Source: a virus
IMG/VR virus record: IMGVR_UViG_3300046777_001138
Location: 1-52,988 of that record
Reading direction: 5' to 3' (one strand)
Length of the DNA: 52,988 bases
The notes below the pieces were generated by a model. The model was not told where the DNA came from and did not search any database. It saw only the letters and a program-made list of their open reading frames with translations. The translations under genes were made by a program, and so were the position numbers. Shown here in pieces: positions 6,926 through 14,971 of the stretch. Positions within the stretch are counted from its first letter, which is position 1; each line of letters begins with the position of its first letter.

Positions 6926-7895
6926 GAAGGCAGAGACAAAAGCGATCAAGCTGACGCTGGGAGTGATTGGACCCTCCGGAGCAGGTAAGACACTATCCAG
7001 CCTGAAGATGGCTCGGGGTCTTGTCGGCGAGAATGGTAAGATCGCATTCATCGGAACGGAAGGTGGAAAGGAGCAGCTTTACACCAATCACATCAAGAAT
7101 GGGTTTGACACGCTGACTATCTCAGCGCCATACACTATCGAGAAGTTGCAGGATGCACTTACAGGTGCTGTGGAAGGTGGCTATGACATCGTTGTCATTG
7201 ACAGCCTGTCCCACTTCTGGAGTGGTGACGGTGGCGCATTGTCTCAGGTCGATGAGATCGCTAGCGTAAACAATGGCAATAGCTCCGCTGGGTGGAACAT
7301 TGTCACGAAGAAGATTGACAAACTGATCAATCGTATTACCACCTTCCCTATCCACCTGATCCTTACTGTTCGTAGCGAGATCGTTTACGACTACAGCAAG
7401 GAACCCGGTCAGAAGATGAAGGTCACCAAGCTGGGTCTTACCCCTGTTTGGCGCAGTGGTAAGCAGTGTATTACTTACGAACTTGACAATGTGATGACGA
7501 TTTCGTCTGAGCATATCGCCAAGGTATCCAAGACTCGTCTGTTTGACATGGCTGACAAGATCTTCAATCGTCCTGATGAGAAGATTGGAGCCATGATCGG
7601 TGAGATCGTAAACACCGGAAACTACCTTGCCAAGCCTATCGGCGAAGCAGTAGAGAAGCAGGTTGAACCAGATCTTATTCCGACTGAGGAAGAGTCGGTA
7701 GCTGTCACTGAGAAGCAAAGGTCGCTGACCAAGCTGGAAGACTTGGCGATCAAGACTGGCCGTGACACTGGTACTTGGTTTGCACAGCTCGCTACTCACT
7801 TTGGTAAGAAGGTAATCACTGAAGTACCCAATACCAAACTGAAAGAGGTCATTGACAAGGTTACGGGTGACTTGGCGAAGAAGCAGACGGTCTAG
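6912..7895 (+). CDS. Sak4/RecA-like single-strand annealing ATPase (AAA)
   Basis: A 327-residue P-loop ATPase. Walker A is GPSGAGKT at residues 20-27, and Walker B is IVVIDSLSHFW near 93-103. A later SGWNIVTKKIDKLINRI segment and IHLILTVRSE follow the RecA-like core layout of phage Sak4 and AAA_24 proteins. Such proteins promote annealing and recombination during phage replication, usually with an SSB. The lysine/glutamate-rich C-terminus could be the partner-binding part. AAGGAG lies seven bases before the ATG. A strong intrinsic terminator follows within 15 bp, so this gene ends a transcription unit. Confidence 0.88.
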   Translation: MSMFKKAETKAIKLTLGVIGPSGAGKTLSSLKMARGLVGENGKIAFIGTEGGKEQLYTNHIKNGFDTLTISAPYTIEKLQDALTGAVEGGYDIVVIDSLSHFWSGDGGALSQVDEIASVNNGNSSAGWNIVTKKIDKLINRITTFPIHLILTVRSEIVYDYSKEPGQKMKVTKLGLTPVWRSGKQCITYELDNVMTISSEHIAKVSKTRLFDMADKIFNRPDEKIGAMIGEIVNTGNYLAKPIGEAVEKQVEPDLIPTEEESVAVTEKQRSLTKLEDLAIKTGRDTGTWFAQLATHFGKKVITEVPNTKLKEVIDKVTGDLAKKQTV

Positions 7896-7908
7896 TCATA
7901 ACATTCTT

Positions 7909-7937
7909 GGCCCCTTCATGTGGAGGGGCCTTTTTAT
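7909..7937 (+). terminator. Rho-independent terminator
   Basis: Perfect stem GGCCCCT / AGGGGCC (7909-7915 with 7924-7930), 8-base loop, then TTTTT. It lies 14 bp after the Sak4-like gene and separates it from the primase operon. Confidence 0.92.
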
Positions 7938-7952
7938 TGGAAGGAGACTGAA

Positions 7953-8318
7953 ATGAAATTTGCTGAGATTATTCCGGGATTGTTGGAAGGTAAGAAATAT
8001 TGTAGAAAAGTTGTTAATGTAGTCTATATCTTGCAGCTTGGCACAGAAGGACTTGAGTTTGTATCAGATAATGAAATGTTTCGTTCTGATGTTGTAGAAG
8101 AAGAAGATTTGAAAGCGGAATGGCAAGAGTATTCAAAATGGAAAGAAGCCCCTTGGTATACTGCGGTTGAATTTTCACGCCGTAACCCTCATGTAAAAAT
8201 TCGCATAGGTGATTTTTACAAGAGTTGGAATGATTTTCATATAGGCGTTTCTCTTCAGTATTATCTGCAAAATCATGACCAGTGTACATGGTACATCCCA
8301 GCGGAGGATACCAAGTGA
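7953..8318 (+). CDS. Paralogous accessory protein (Tad2-like N-terminus), 121 aa
   Basis: The first half (FAEIIPGLLEGKKYCRK, then an acidic DLKAEWQEY end) recalls the short phage domain of the DUF2829 / Thoeris anti-defence 2 type, only distantly. The second half (WKEAPWYTAVEFSRRN to CTWYIPAE) is shared with proteins at 42452 and 51686, so it belongs to a dispersed family in this genome. GGAAGGAG eight bases upstream supports the start at 7953. It follows a terminator and is first in the primase operon. An anti-defence role is inference only. Confidence 0.7.
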   Translation: MKFAEIIPGLLEGKKYCRKVVNVVYILQLGTEGLEFVSDNEMFRSDVVEEEDLKAEWQEYSKWKEAPWYTAVEFSRRNPHVKIRIGDFYKSWNDFHIGVSLQYYLQNHDQCTWYIPAEDTK

Positions 8319-10087
8319 TCTCAGTAGAATCCCAGCTAGACCTTCTGAAGCGTAGATTCAAACACTTCACCAAGATCCGTGAAAAGGAGTATGTAGCCTC
8401 ATGTCCGGCTCACGGCGATAATAACCCATCCCTCTCCATCTCAGAGTCTGATTCTGGCAAGGTTCTACTCTATTGTTTTTCTCATGGATGCTCTGCAAAG
8501 AACATCGTAAAGAAGGCAGGTCTAGCCTTCAGTTCAATGGGAGAGATCGTAGAGAAGGATATTGGCCCAGATCTTACCGCTGAGGAAATGGAGCCCGTCA
8601 GTATCAAGCAGTATGATATCTTCGACTGGCCAGTAACCAAGGTCTACAACTACTCCGATGATGAGGGAAGTGTAGTCCTTAAAGTGACACGCAGGGATAG
8701 TGATCCTATCCTGCATGGAATCGAGAAGAAAGCCTTCTTCCAATCTACCAAGAATGACCAAGGAAAGTGGGTCAACAAGGTAGTATCAGGCACTGAGATA
8801 CCTCCCTACAATCTCGGTGACATTCTTTCCTCCACCAAGGATCAGACGATCTATGTGGTAGAGGGGGAGAAGGCCGCTGATATTCTCGGCGATGCTGATC
8901 GCCTGATCGTAACAACTAACCCCGGCGGTGCAGGACGATGGAGCAAGATCTCTTATCGTTTCAAACATGTATTCGCTGGGAGAAACATTGTTATCCTGCC
9001 TGATGCAGATGCAGTGGGACGATCCCACGCTATTGATATTGCATTGGACATGGAAGCAACAGGCGCCAAATCAATCAAGGTCGTTGACCTATGGCCCGGT
9101 GACAATGACGGGAAGGATATCGTTGACTGGCTAAAGGAGCATGAAGTTGATGAATTCCATGGAATTGTTCGTGATGCCAAAACCTTTCAACTGGATCCGA
9201 GTACCACGGGCTTTAGGCTCCCATGCGGGGCGAGCTTTGAGTCACTTGCTCATCCCGACATTGTACTACGAGGTCGTAACTTCCTTGTACCGGGATTGGT
9301 TTTGTCGGGCTCCCTCTGTGTACTGGCCGGTGGCGGGGGAGTGGGAAAGTCATCCCAATGCGGTCACTTGGCCGCAAGAGTCTCTCAGGGCAAGCGTGTA
9401 TTTGGCCTGCCTGCATCCGCCTACATCGACGGAGTACCCAAAGGAAATGTAATCTGGATCAGTAAGGAGGAAGGCGCTGAGACAGAGATTCTTCCCCGTC
9501 TAATCAGCGAGGGAGCAGCGCTAGAACGCATCTTCGTGCTGCGTGAGGGACATGTTGACTTGGACGACCCGGACTCGGTACGGGCCCTCCTATCCGCTAG
9601 GAAACCGAAACTGGTAATCCTAGATCCATTAACCAGTTATCTCAGCGGATCTGAGAATGAGAACCAAGGTATCCGTAAAACCTTGGAGCAACTTCTTCAG
9701 ATCACACAAGAACTTCAATTGGATACAGCCTATGTTGGTCTCGTCCACTTGAACAAGGGTGAAGGTACAGGGGTGAAGCAGGTCCTAGGATCTGTGGGTA
9801 TCCCGAACCTTTCACGATCTACGCTGATGATCACTAAGAACGAAGAGGAGCATTGCTCCGAGCTGAAGGTTGTTAAGTCGAACTTCAGATGTAACACAGG
9901 CACCCTCCGATTCACGATCAATTCGATGATGCCGGAGGAGGCAGAACGACGCATTAAGGCTTCGGGTGTAAGGATGGCTGGCAACACCCGGCGCATAACG
10001 CAAGGTTTTTCACAAGTTGATATCAAGGAATGGGTGGACTCGACTGTCGGGTCAGAGCCTGTATCTTTATCGAGTCAGCCATATTAG
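8315..10087 (+). CDS. Bifunctional DNA primase-helicase
   Basis: A 590-residue replication protein. A zinc ribbon near residues 30-59 (CPAHGDNNPS and CFSHGC) is followed by a TOPRIM domain (VVEGEKAAD with Glu near 183, then ILPDADAVG near 228-235). A RepA/DnaB-like helicase core follows, with Walker A AGGGGVGKSS near 338-347 and Walker B LVILDPLTSY near 433-442. It would unwind DNA at the fork and synthesise primers for the downstream family A polymerase. The start is a GTG that overlaps the upstream stop, with GGAGG seven bases before it. The whole layout matches primase-helicases of T7- and siphovirus-type replication modules. Confidence 0.92.
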   Translation: MISVESQLDLLKRRFKHFTKIREKEYVASCPAHGDNNPSLSISESDSGKVLLYCFSHGCSAKNIVKKAGLAFSSMGEIVEKDIGPDLTAEEMEPVSIKQYDIFDWPVTKVYNYSDDEGSVVLKVTRRDSDPILHGIEKKAFFQSTKNDQGKWVNKVVSGTEIPPYNLGDILSSTKDQTIYVVEGEKAADILGDADRLIVTTNPGGAGRWSKISYRFKHVFAGRNIVILPDADAVGRSHAIDIALDMEATGAKSIKVVDLWPGDNDGKDIVDWLKEHEVDEFHGIVRDAKTFQLDPSTTGFRLPCGASFESLAHPDIVLRGRNFLVPGLVLSGSLCVLAGGGGVGKSSQCGHLAARVSQGKRVFGLPASAYIDGVPKGNVIWISKEEGAETEILPRLISEGAALERIFVLREGHVDLDDPDSVRALLSARKPKLVILDPLTSYLSGSENENQGIRKTLEQLLQITQELQLDTAYVGLVHLNKGEGTGVKQVLGSVGIPNLSRSTLMITKNEEEHCSELKVVKSNFRCNTGTLRFTINSMMPEEAERRIKASGVRMAGNTRRITQGFSQVDIKEWVDSTVGSEPVSLSSQPY

Positions 10088-10095
10088 GAGTTGAA

Positions 10096-10644
10096 ATGAG
10101 TATTGCTATCGCTAAGGAAGTTGCTGTGCAGTTGTTGAGCAATGCACCTGCAACAGGAATTGAAAAGATCAAGATCGCTAAGGCGATCAAGGATAAACTT
10201 GGACTTCAGGATTGGGCTACGCCCTTTGGATATATCAAGAAGCTGGAGGAGGAAGGACAACTTCACAGCAAGGATTTCTGTTACCCCGGCGCAAAGCCTG
10301 TGTATACCCCGGGTGGTGGTGGGCAACGGTTCCCCAAGCCTAACATTGCCCCTGAGGCCATGGCCAAGTTCAAGCAACAAGTCTTGGATCATTTGGCTAC
10401 CAAGCCTGACGGCAAGGACTTTAAGGATATCCTTACCCGTACCGTCGAGACTCGTGCAGCAATGAATGCTGCTATTCAGGAGTTGAAGGAAGAAGGGAAG
10501 ATCGTCTTCGCTGGGAAAGACGATGCTGGTAGCTGGTACATCGCTCTTCGGCGTACTACCCGTACTCCTGCTGTTCCTGATCCAGTGGATCCCAGCCAGC
10601 CAAAAACTTCTGGGATGAAATCGCAAGATGACTTGCCTTTCTAG
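10096..10644 (+). CDS. Tandem winged-helix protein with SSB-like acidic tip
   Basis: A 182-residue protein with two similar helix-rich units: VAVQLLSNAPATGIEKIKIA and following, then FKQQVLDHLATKPDGKDFKD and following, each ending in a short beta-wing (HSKDFCYP; KIVFAGKDDAGSWYIA). This is the look of tandem winged-helix domains. The last residues, KSQDDLPF, match the acidic C-terminal tip of bacterial SSB (DDDIPF), which recruits repair and replication enzymes. It may therefore act as the phage ssDNA- or dsDNA-binding partner of the primase-helicase. AGGAG seven bases before the ATG at 10096 fixes the start. Confidence 0.75.
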   Translation: MSIAIAKEVAVQLLSNAPATGIEKIKIAKAIKDKLGLQDWATPFGYIKKLEEEGQLHSKDFCYPGAKPVYTPGGGGQRFPKPNIAPEAMAKFKQQVLDHLATKPDGKDFKDILTRTVETRAAMNAAIQELKEEGKIVFAGKDDAGSWYIALRRTTRTPAVPDPVDPSQPKTSGMKSQDDLPF

Positions 10645-10661
10645 GAAGTGGTGAGTAAGAT
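10633..10661 (+). promoter_or_regulatory. Candidate sigma-70-type promoter for the structured RNA
   Basis: TTGCCT and TAAGAT separated by 17 bases at the end of the winged-helix gene would start transcription just before the stem-loop region at 10.68 kb. The match to consensus is moderate. Confidence 0.4.
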
Positions 10662-10682
10662 AGTAGTGTCAAGAACATCTTG

Positions 10683-10917
10683 TCTGGGGAACCCGGACTG
10701 GCCCAGATGGACTTGATCGGAAAATCTAGCTTCCGTTACGCTAGATGTTTGCTGGTTGCTAACCAGAGTGAAGCAATCGTCTAACACTAGGACACCCCTT
10801 ATGATTAGGGGAAATAGAGGATGGCACCCTCTTTGCTTCAATTACTCACTCAGGCTACTTAACTCATTGTTTGCTCAATGGGCCAACCAGCGTGAACTAC
10901 TGAGTGGGTATCTTTTT
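10683..10917 (+). ncRNA. Candidate structured non-coding RNA, multi-stem
   Basis: No convincing gene lies here, but stems follow one another. TCTGGG/CCCAGA is at 10683-10707, with GGA in its loop. A perfect ATCTAGC/GCTAGAT is at 10724-10746, and CTGGTT/AACCAG is at 10752-10766. A three-way junction is closed by the perfect 8-bp TGAAGCAA/TTGCTTCA (10769-10776 with 10833-10840) and encloses CCCCT/AGGGG and AGAGG/CCTCT. An 11-bp stem, 10843-10853 with 10900-10910, holds an inner CATTG/CAATG hairpin and ends in TCTTTTT. This is the layout of a small RNA with its own terminator. GGA triplets are frequent, which would suit a CsrA-binding RNA. Confidence 0.6.
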
Positions 10918-11011
10918 ACGCTGTGGTAGGATGGGATGTTTTCATCATTTCCTGTCACTCCACATGGTTCTGCTGAAGGCGAAGGATGTCAAGCAGGATC
11001 TCCACAGCGTA
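10917..11011 (+). ncRNA. Second stem-bounded element with GGAUGU-like sites
   Basis: A perfect 10-bp stem TACGCTGTGG/CCACAGCGTA (10917-10926 with 11002-11011) encloses a mostly unpaired stretch. That stretch carries AGGATG, GGGATGT, AAGGATGT (10982-10989) and CAGGATC. AAGGATGT equals the core of the published CsrA SELEX consensus (ARGGAUGU). It may be part of the same transcript as the preceding stems if the first terminator is read through, or a leader of the 11098 gene. Confidence 0.45.
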
Positions 11012-11042
11012 CTAATTCCATCTGTTCGCTACCGATGGACCA

Positions 11043-11081
11043 GCCCTCACTAGCCAGCCTCCGGTTAGTGGGGGCCTTTTT
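11043..11081 (+). terminator. Intrinsic terminator before the 11098 gene
   Basis: Stem GCCCTCACTA with TAGTGGGGGC (11043-11052 with 11066-11075, one G-U pair), then CTTTTT. It lies 17 bp before the next gene, so it could also act as a leader attenuator. Confidence 0.8.
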
Positions 11082-11097
11082 GTATAAGGATGTGAGT

Positions 11098-11310
11098 ATG
11101 ACTATTAAGGAACTGCGTGATACTCTTAATGACCATATTGAAAATGGATATGGTAATGTGGATGTTCTTGCGAGAGATGTTTATGGGGATATACTTCCTA
11201 TAGATACGGAAGTTAATCCTACTACTGATCATGCAAGGGGAACTTATTTACTATTGGAAGGTAACGAAATAATATGGAATGGGGAATTGTTGCCTATTTC
11301 GCAAGTATGA
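11098..11310 (+). CDS. Hypothetical protein, 70 aa
   Basis: Short protein beginning MTIKELRDTLNDHIENGYGN, a pattern often seen in small phage proteins of unknown function (helix, then GNxDVLARD). The ATG at 11098 is preceded by AAGGATGTGAG, which is both a ribosome binding site and a match to the CsrA-type ARGGAUGU core. It lies just after an intrinsic terminator and the structured region, so translational control by the CsrA-like protein is conceivable. The longer reading from 10936 crosses the stem-loops and is rejected. Confidence 0.7.
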   Translation: MTIKELRDTLNDHIENGYGNVDVLARDVYGDILPIDTEVNPTTDHARGTYLLLEGNEIIWNGELLPISQV

Positions 11311-11381
11311 TTATTGCATACACTATCGGTGTTCGATGGGCAGTGCGTGTGGTGGATCAGTTCTTTAAGGAGAAGCAATGA
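11307..11381 (+). CDS. Possible micro-protein, 24 aa
   Basis: A very short frame with ATGA overlaps to the genes on both sides, encoding MIIAYTIGVRWAVRVVDQFF and four more residues. It is hydrophobic then basic and might be membrane-associated. The coupled ATGA junctions are the only support. It could be just a spacer. Confidence 0.35.
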   Translation: MIIAYTIGVRWAVRVVDQFFKEKQ

Positions 11382-11923
11382 ACTTCGCCGACCAACCCAA
11401 ACAGACACGCTACGATGAAGCAGCATCGCTTACCCAGCGTCTACTCCGTACAATATCCGGTAAACTTCCCATGGAGTACCAGATCAAGTCTACCGCTGGT
11501 GGAGGCATAGACGACATATCTGGTCACGATGCAATCGTAGTCACTCCGTCAGGGGAGTTCTCGGTACAGATATCGATCAGACCAACATATCATTTTGCCT
11601 ACCAAGACATTCTCTGGGAACGCTGGGAATACCCTGCAATGTCTGAACGGGTGAACGGAAGGAGCCAGAATTATGACTTCAACGCATGGTGGCATCTGGT
11701 CAGGCTGGCTGATGAAAACGATTGGGTGTGGTACGAATGTTCTCGGCGTAAACTACATGATGCTGTAAATCGGATGGACATTGCATTTTTCAATGGTGAA
11801 ATGCGTACGGATTGTGGTATGATAAAGTGGATCGGGGAAAAGCCGGGTGATCCGGCGAAGCTGCTGTACTGCTTCAACCCTGAGAAAGTAGCCAGTAGGT
11901 TTCAAAGGATTACGGTGAGGTGA
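11378..11923 (+). CDS. Hypothetical protein, possible nuclease-like fold, 181 aa
   Basis: I do not recognise it with certainty. The segment IDDISGHDAIVV then GEFSVQISIR has an acidic residue, a strand, then E-x-Q, which resembles a degenerate PD-(D/E)XK active site (E-x-K normally). The rest is aromatic and helical (WERWEYPAMSERVNGRSQNY). AAGGAG lies six bases before the ATG. It is located directly before the DNA polymerase, so a role in DNA processing is plausible. Confidence 0.7.
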   Translation: MNFADQPKQTRYDEAASLTQRLLRTISGKLPMEYQIKSTAGGGIDDISGHDAIVVTPSGEFSVQISIRPTYHFAYQDILWERWEYPAMSERVNGRSQNYDFNAWWHLVRLADENDWVWYECSRRKLHDAVNRMDIAFFNGEMRTDCGMIKWIGEKPGDPAKLLYCFNPEKVASRFQRITVR

Positions 11924-12120
11924 TGGATGTTCAAGAAGGCCAGTGGAAGAACCGATGTAAACACTGTGGAATACACTTTTATACACACGATTTCACAAAT
12001 CAATTATGTACTCCATGCAATAACGGCCTCTTCGATCTTATCGCTAGATACGGAGACAACGGGGCTTCAGCCGTTCCACGACAGCAAGATGCGTCTCCTA
12101 ACGATCAGGACAGACGCTGA
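11923..12120 (+). CDS. Out-of-frame zinc-ribbon-like reading at the polymerase 5' end
   Basis: A 65-codon frame overlaps the first ~65 codons of the polymerase gene. It encodes CKHCGIHFYTH then LCTPCNN, a CxxC...CxxC zinc-ribbon pattern. The ATG forms a TGATG junction with the upstream stop. The ribosome binding site spacing fits the polymerase start four bases later better. Either the locus is dual-coding or the cysteines are chance. I list it because the pattern is unusually clean. Confidence 0.3.
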   Translation: MDVQEGQWKNRCKHCGIHFYTHDFTNQLCTPCNNGLFDLIARYGDNGASAVPRQQDASPNDQDRR

Positions 12121-13696
12121 GGAAACCTTTGTCATTGACTGCTTTATGGTTGATCCTAGGCCAGTCTTAGAGGCTATTAGGCATAAGGTTGTAATCGCAC
12201 ACAATTGGGCCTTTGATGGCCCATTCCTGATCCAGCATGGGTTCGACTACGCTGCCAACTCTCTTCGTGATACGCTGATCGGGTCATTCTTGCTAAATGT
12301 AGGCTACAAGACTTCAAACAGCCTTGCCAGCGTGTTATCCATGCAACTCGGTATCGAGATGGATAAGGAGCACCAGAAGTCTGATTGGTCTGGTGCATTA
12401 ACAAAGGAGCAGCTTGATTACGCAGCGTTGGATGTTCAATATCTGATTCCTTTACATCAGAAGTTGGTCTGTCTTCTCAAAGAACAAAGGATGATGAAGA
12501 TATGGAGACTGGAACACAAGACTTTGAAAGCCGTTCTGTGGATGCGTATGAACGGTGTGGCAGTGGACCGGAACCGCTGGATCACCCTCTACAACCAAGC
12601 CATCTCCAAGCGTACCAGACTGGTTCAGGAACTGAAGGAGATGGTTCCACCGAGAACATTTGGGTCGCCGTATTCGTGGCGCAAGCCGACAGATATCAAA
12701 CAGGCGGCTGGTCGATTGGGGATCCCTCTGGAGAGTACCAACAAAGCCTCCCTAGCGTTGCTCGGTGATTATCCCTTCGTCAACAAGATTCAGGAATGGA
12801 GAAAGTGTGACCAAGTCATCAAAACTTTTGGACCAGATTGGTTGTCGTTTAGGGGCTCTGATGGACGAGTTCACGCTGAGTTCGTTCAGTGCCGTCCGGA
12901 GACTGGACGATTCAGTTGTAATAACCCTAACATGCAACAGATCCCAAGGGGATCCCACCGAAAATGTTTCGTGGCAGATGAAGGATGGTCAATTGTTAAA
13001 GCAGACTACTCCACCATCGAGTTAAGGATGGCAGCTAAACTAGCCAAGGAACCATCCATGCGTCAAGCATTCCTAGATAAGGAAGACTTGCATACCAAAA
13101 CCGCTAAGGATGCACTCGGCGTAGAGAAGCCTACCAAGGAAGATAGGACTCTGGCCAAGGCTTTGAACTTCGGCCTACTCTACGGTTGCGGTGCTAGTAC
13201 GCTGAGGACACAGCTTGCTGCTAACTGGGGTATGGTACTTCCGCTGGAAAAGGTTCAATTACTCAAGACCAAGTTCTTCAAGGCATATCGTGGGTTGAAG
13301 AAATGGCATAACAAGGTCAAACGAAAGAAGCCTACTACGATTAGGACTCCATGGGGCAGGATGCGATACAACCTGATTGACACGCAGGTTCAGGATAAGA
13401 AGACAAAGAAGTGGAAGACAAAGGAACCATTTACTCAGCGTGTGAACACACCAGTTCAGGCTACATCCGCTGATGGAATGAAACAAGCTATTGCTGATCT
13501 TTGGGATCAAAGGAATAAGTACCCAATTAAATTACTACTTGTAGTCCATGATGAAATTGTATTAACTTGTCCTGATTATTGTGCAACAGAAGTTGCAGAC
13601 TGGCTTAAGATGATAATGACAAAGGCGATGCAGCCTCTGCTAGGGGATATTCCTTGTGAGGTAGAAGCCACTATTGGAAAGACATGGGGTGGTTAG
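11927..13696 (+). CDS. polA: Family A DNA polymerase with 3'-5' exonuclease
   Basis: A 589-residue replicative polymerase. The exonuclease has DTETTGL (Asp41, Glu43), IAHNWAFD near 90-97 and YAALD (Tyr165, Asp169), so proofreading residues are intact. Polymerase motif A is KADYSTIELR (Asp360), motif B is RTLAKALNFGLLYG (Arg407, Lys411, Phe415) and motif C is VVHDEIVL (His541, Asp542). No 5'-3' nuclease domain is present, which is normal for phage forms. The residue matching E. coli Phe762 is phenylalanine. GAGG six bases upstream supports the ATG at 11927. It works with the primase-helicase upstream. Confidence 0.96.
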   Translation: MFKKASGRTDVNTVEYTFIHTISQINYVLHAITASSILSLDTETTGLQPFHDSKMRLLTIRTDAEETFVIDCFMVDPRPVLEAIRHKVVIAHNWAFDGPFLIQHGFDYAANSLRDTLIGSFLLNVGYKTSNSLASVLSMQLGIEMDKEHQKSDWSGALTKEQLDYAALDVQYLIPLHQKLVCLLKEQRMMKIWRLEHKTLKAVLWMRMNGVAVDRNRWITLYNQAISKRTRLVQELKEMVPPRTFGSPYSWRKPTDIKQAAGRLGIPLESTNKASLALLGDYPFVNKIQEWRKCDQVIKTFGPDWLSFRGSDGRVHAEFVQCRPETGRFSCNNPNMQQIPRGSHRKCFVADEGWSIVKADYSTIELRMAAKLAKEPSMRQAFLDKEDLHTKTAKDALGVEKPTKEDRTLAKALNFGLLYGCGASTLRTQLAANWGMVLPLEKVQLLKTKFFKAYRGLKKWHNKVKRKKPTTIRTPWGRMRYNLIDTQVQDKKTKKWKTKEPFTQRVNTPVQATSADGMKQAIADLWDQRNKYPIKLLLVVHDEIVLTCPDYCATEVADWLKMIMTKAMQPLLGDIPCEVEATIGKTWGG

Positions 13697-13697
13697 G

Positions 13698-13901
13698 ATG
13701 ACAGAGCGTGAAATGGGATTGAGACAGTTTGACTACCCTTGGTATGCTGACGGCGAATCAATAATGGATCGCCGTGGTAATGTTGTGGCCGTGGTAAGTA
13801 ATAGTAGATTCGCAAACTTTATCGTTCATTGTGTCAAGAACGGAAAAGATGCAACCATGGACTCTTGGGCGAAAGCTGGGATTGAATATGAGCTGGCTTA
13901 A
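13698..13901 (+). CDS. Hypothetical protein, 67 aa
   Basis: Small protein (MTEREMGLRQFDYPWYADGE, then IMDRRGNVVAVV and a C-terminal helix). The pattern G-x-x-I-x-D-x-x-G-x-x-V-A resembles small phage proteins that fold as a short beta-meander, with function unknown. It starts two bases after the polymerase stop, with GGTTAGG upstream, and overlaps the next gene by 14 bp. Confidence 0.65.
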   Translation: MTEREMGLRQFDYPWYADGESIMDRRGNVVAVVSNSRFANFIVHCVKNGKDATMDSWAKAGIEYELA

Positions 13902-14490
13902 CGCATCAGACGCTGACAAACCTACCCCGAAGGACTGGGCTATCGTCCAAGGGATTGCCACCCAAATCCATGACATCCTCCAGCGTTCAGATGATCCCAA
14001 CTGGAACCTAAAGTATGACAGGATCTTTGACCGTATCATGGACCGGATGCTATCCGGCGATCAAATCTGGTGGGCTAATGCTCAGGTAGTCCATCTTCTC
14101 AGCGAAGACGAGATCGCTAGGAAGTCTATCTCGTGTGAGTTCCAAGTATCTAGGAACCGCTGGAAGAACTTGAAGGTCGAGGACAAGATTGATGTTCGTC
14201 AGGCTCTCTTAGATGTGGTAGTAAACGAGGATTGCACCCTGACACCGATGGAAGGATTCATCCTAATCTGTCGGTATGTTCATGGCGTATCCATGTCAGC
14301 CATTGGTGAGATGCTCGGGTATGACCGACAGTTTATCTCATCAGCACTTGACGCCATCGCTGAGAAACTTATACTTGAGATGGGTGAGAGGGTGGATGTT
14401 CATGTAGCATCCGAGCCTGAGCCAATAGTGATGAAAGAAGTGAAGTTTGATTCTCGGTTTGTTCCCGGGGCTCATAGGAGGGCTCGGTAA
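13888..14490 (+). CDS. Sigma region 4-like HTH protein, 200 aa
   Basis: The C-terminal half holds LTPMEGFILICRYVHGVSMS followed by AIGEMLGYDRQFISSALDAI, an HTH arranged like sigma region 4 (LT..E..IL ... IA..L......V...). The N-terminal half is helical and charged but lacks a clear region 2. The ATG at 13888 overlaps the upstream gene. It is the last gene before the plus-strand virion-like block, so it could drive that block. This is inference. Confidence 0.65.
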   Translation: MSWLNASDADKPTPKDWAIVQGIATQIHDILQRSDDPNWNLKYDRIFDRIMDRMLSGDQIWWANAQVVHLLSEDEIARKSISCEFQVSRNRWKNLKVEDKIDVRQALLDVVVNEDCTLTPMEGFILICRYVHGVSMSAIGEMLGYDRQFISSALDAIAEKLILEMGERVDVHVASEPEPIVMKEVKFDSRFVPGAHRRAR

Positions 14491-14963
14491 TGGCAGTACA
14501 AAGCAGTAATCAGAGTTCTCTATCCCTTGCTAGTCAGGGAGGAGACATCGTACTAGATGTCAAGGACAATTCCCCGATCCATGTCCGTATCACGGAGTCT
14601 AGGGAGATCACCCCATCTGTCGGCGATGCTCTTAATGTCTATGGATGGGTAGCTATCAATGCTAACACCAATGGACTCACGCTGGAAGATGATGAACTGT
14701 TTGGCCGTGGAGTAGTACTAGATCCCGGTACTACCGGAACACCTAGTACATTTATTTTATACAATCCTATCGTTACCCAAGGTCTGACAGTAGACCAAGA
14801 AGTGTTTATTAAGTCTCGTGGGTATTACACATTCAGCTACGCTGAACCTCGTGGTGAAGTGGAAGCGTCTACGATGATCTGGGATGTACTCGGTGGAGGA
14901 TCTGGATCCGCTGGGGTAACCAGTGTACAATGTACGGCTAACATTCTTGTGGTTGCATACTAG
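14490..14963 (+). CDS. Putative virion protein, 157 aa
   Basis: Ser/Thr/Gly/Asn-rich, beta-predicted and soluble, beginning MAVQSSNQSSLSLASQGGD and ending in a glycine-rich linker (LGGGSGSAGVTSVQC). This composition fits a small capsid or tail decoration protein. The start overlaps the upstream stop (TAATG). It is the first of a plus-strand set of virion-like genes, away from the main minus-strand structural operon. Confidence 0.6.
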   Translation: MAVQSSNQSSLSLASQGGDIVLDVKDNSPIHVRITESREITPSVGDALNVYGWVAINANTNGLTLEDDELFGRGVVLDPGTTGTPSTFILYNPIVTQGLTVDQEVFIKSRGYYTFSYAEPRGEVEASTMIWDVLGGGSGSAGVTSVQCTANILVVAY

Positions 14964-14971
14964 GGGTAATG

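Noticed and set aside
7122-7799. 225-codon antisense frame over the Sak4-like gene
   Set aside because: It lies entirely under a well-supported ATPase gene, has no ribosome binding site and its composition is that of a shadow frame.
10084-10626. 180-codon antisense frame over the winged-helix gene
   Set aside because: Shadow frame with no ribosome binding site and no recognisable motif.
10936-11097. N-terminal extension of the 11098 gene through the stem-loops
   Set aside because: No ribosome binding site, and it would be translated through a strong terminator. The text is Pro/Ser/Gly-rich.
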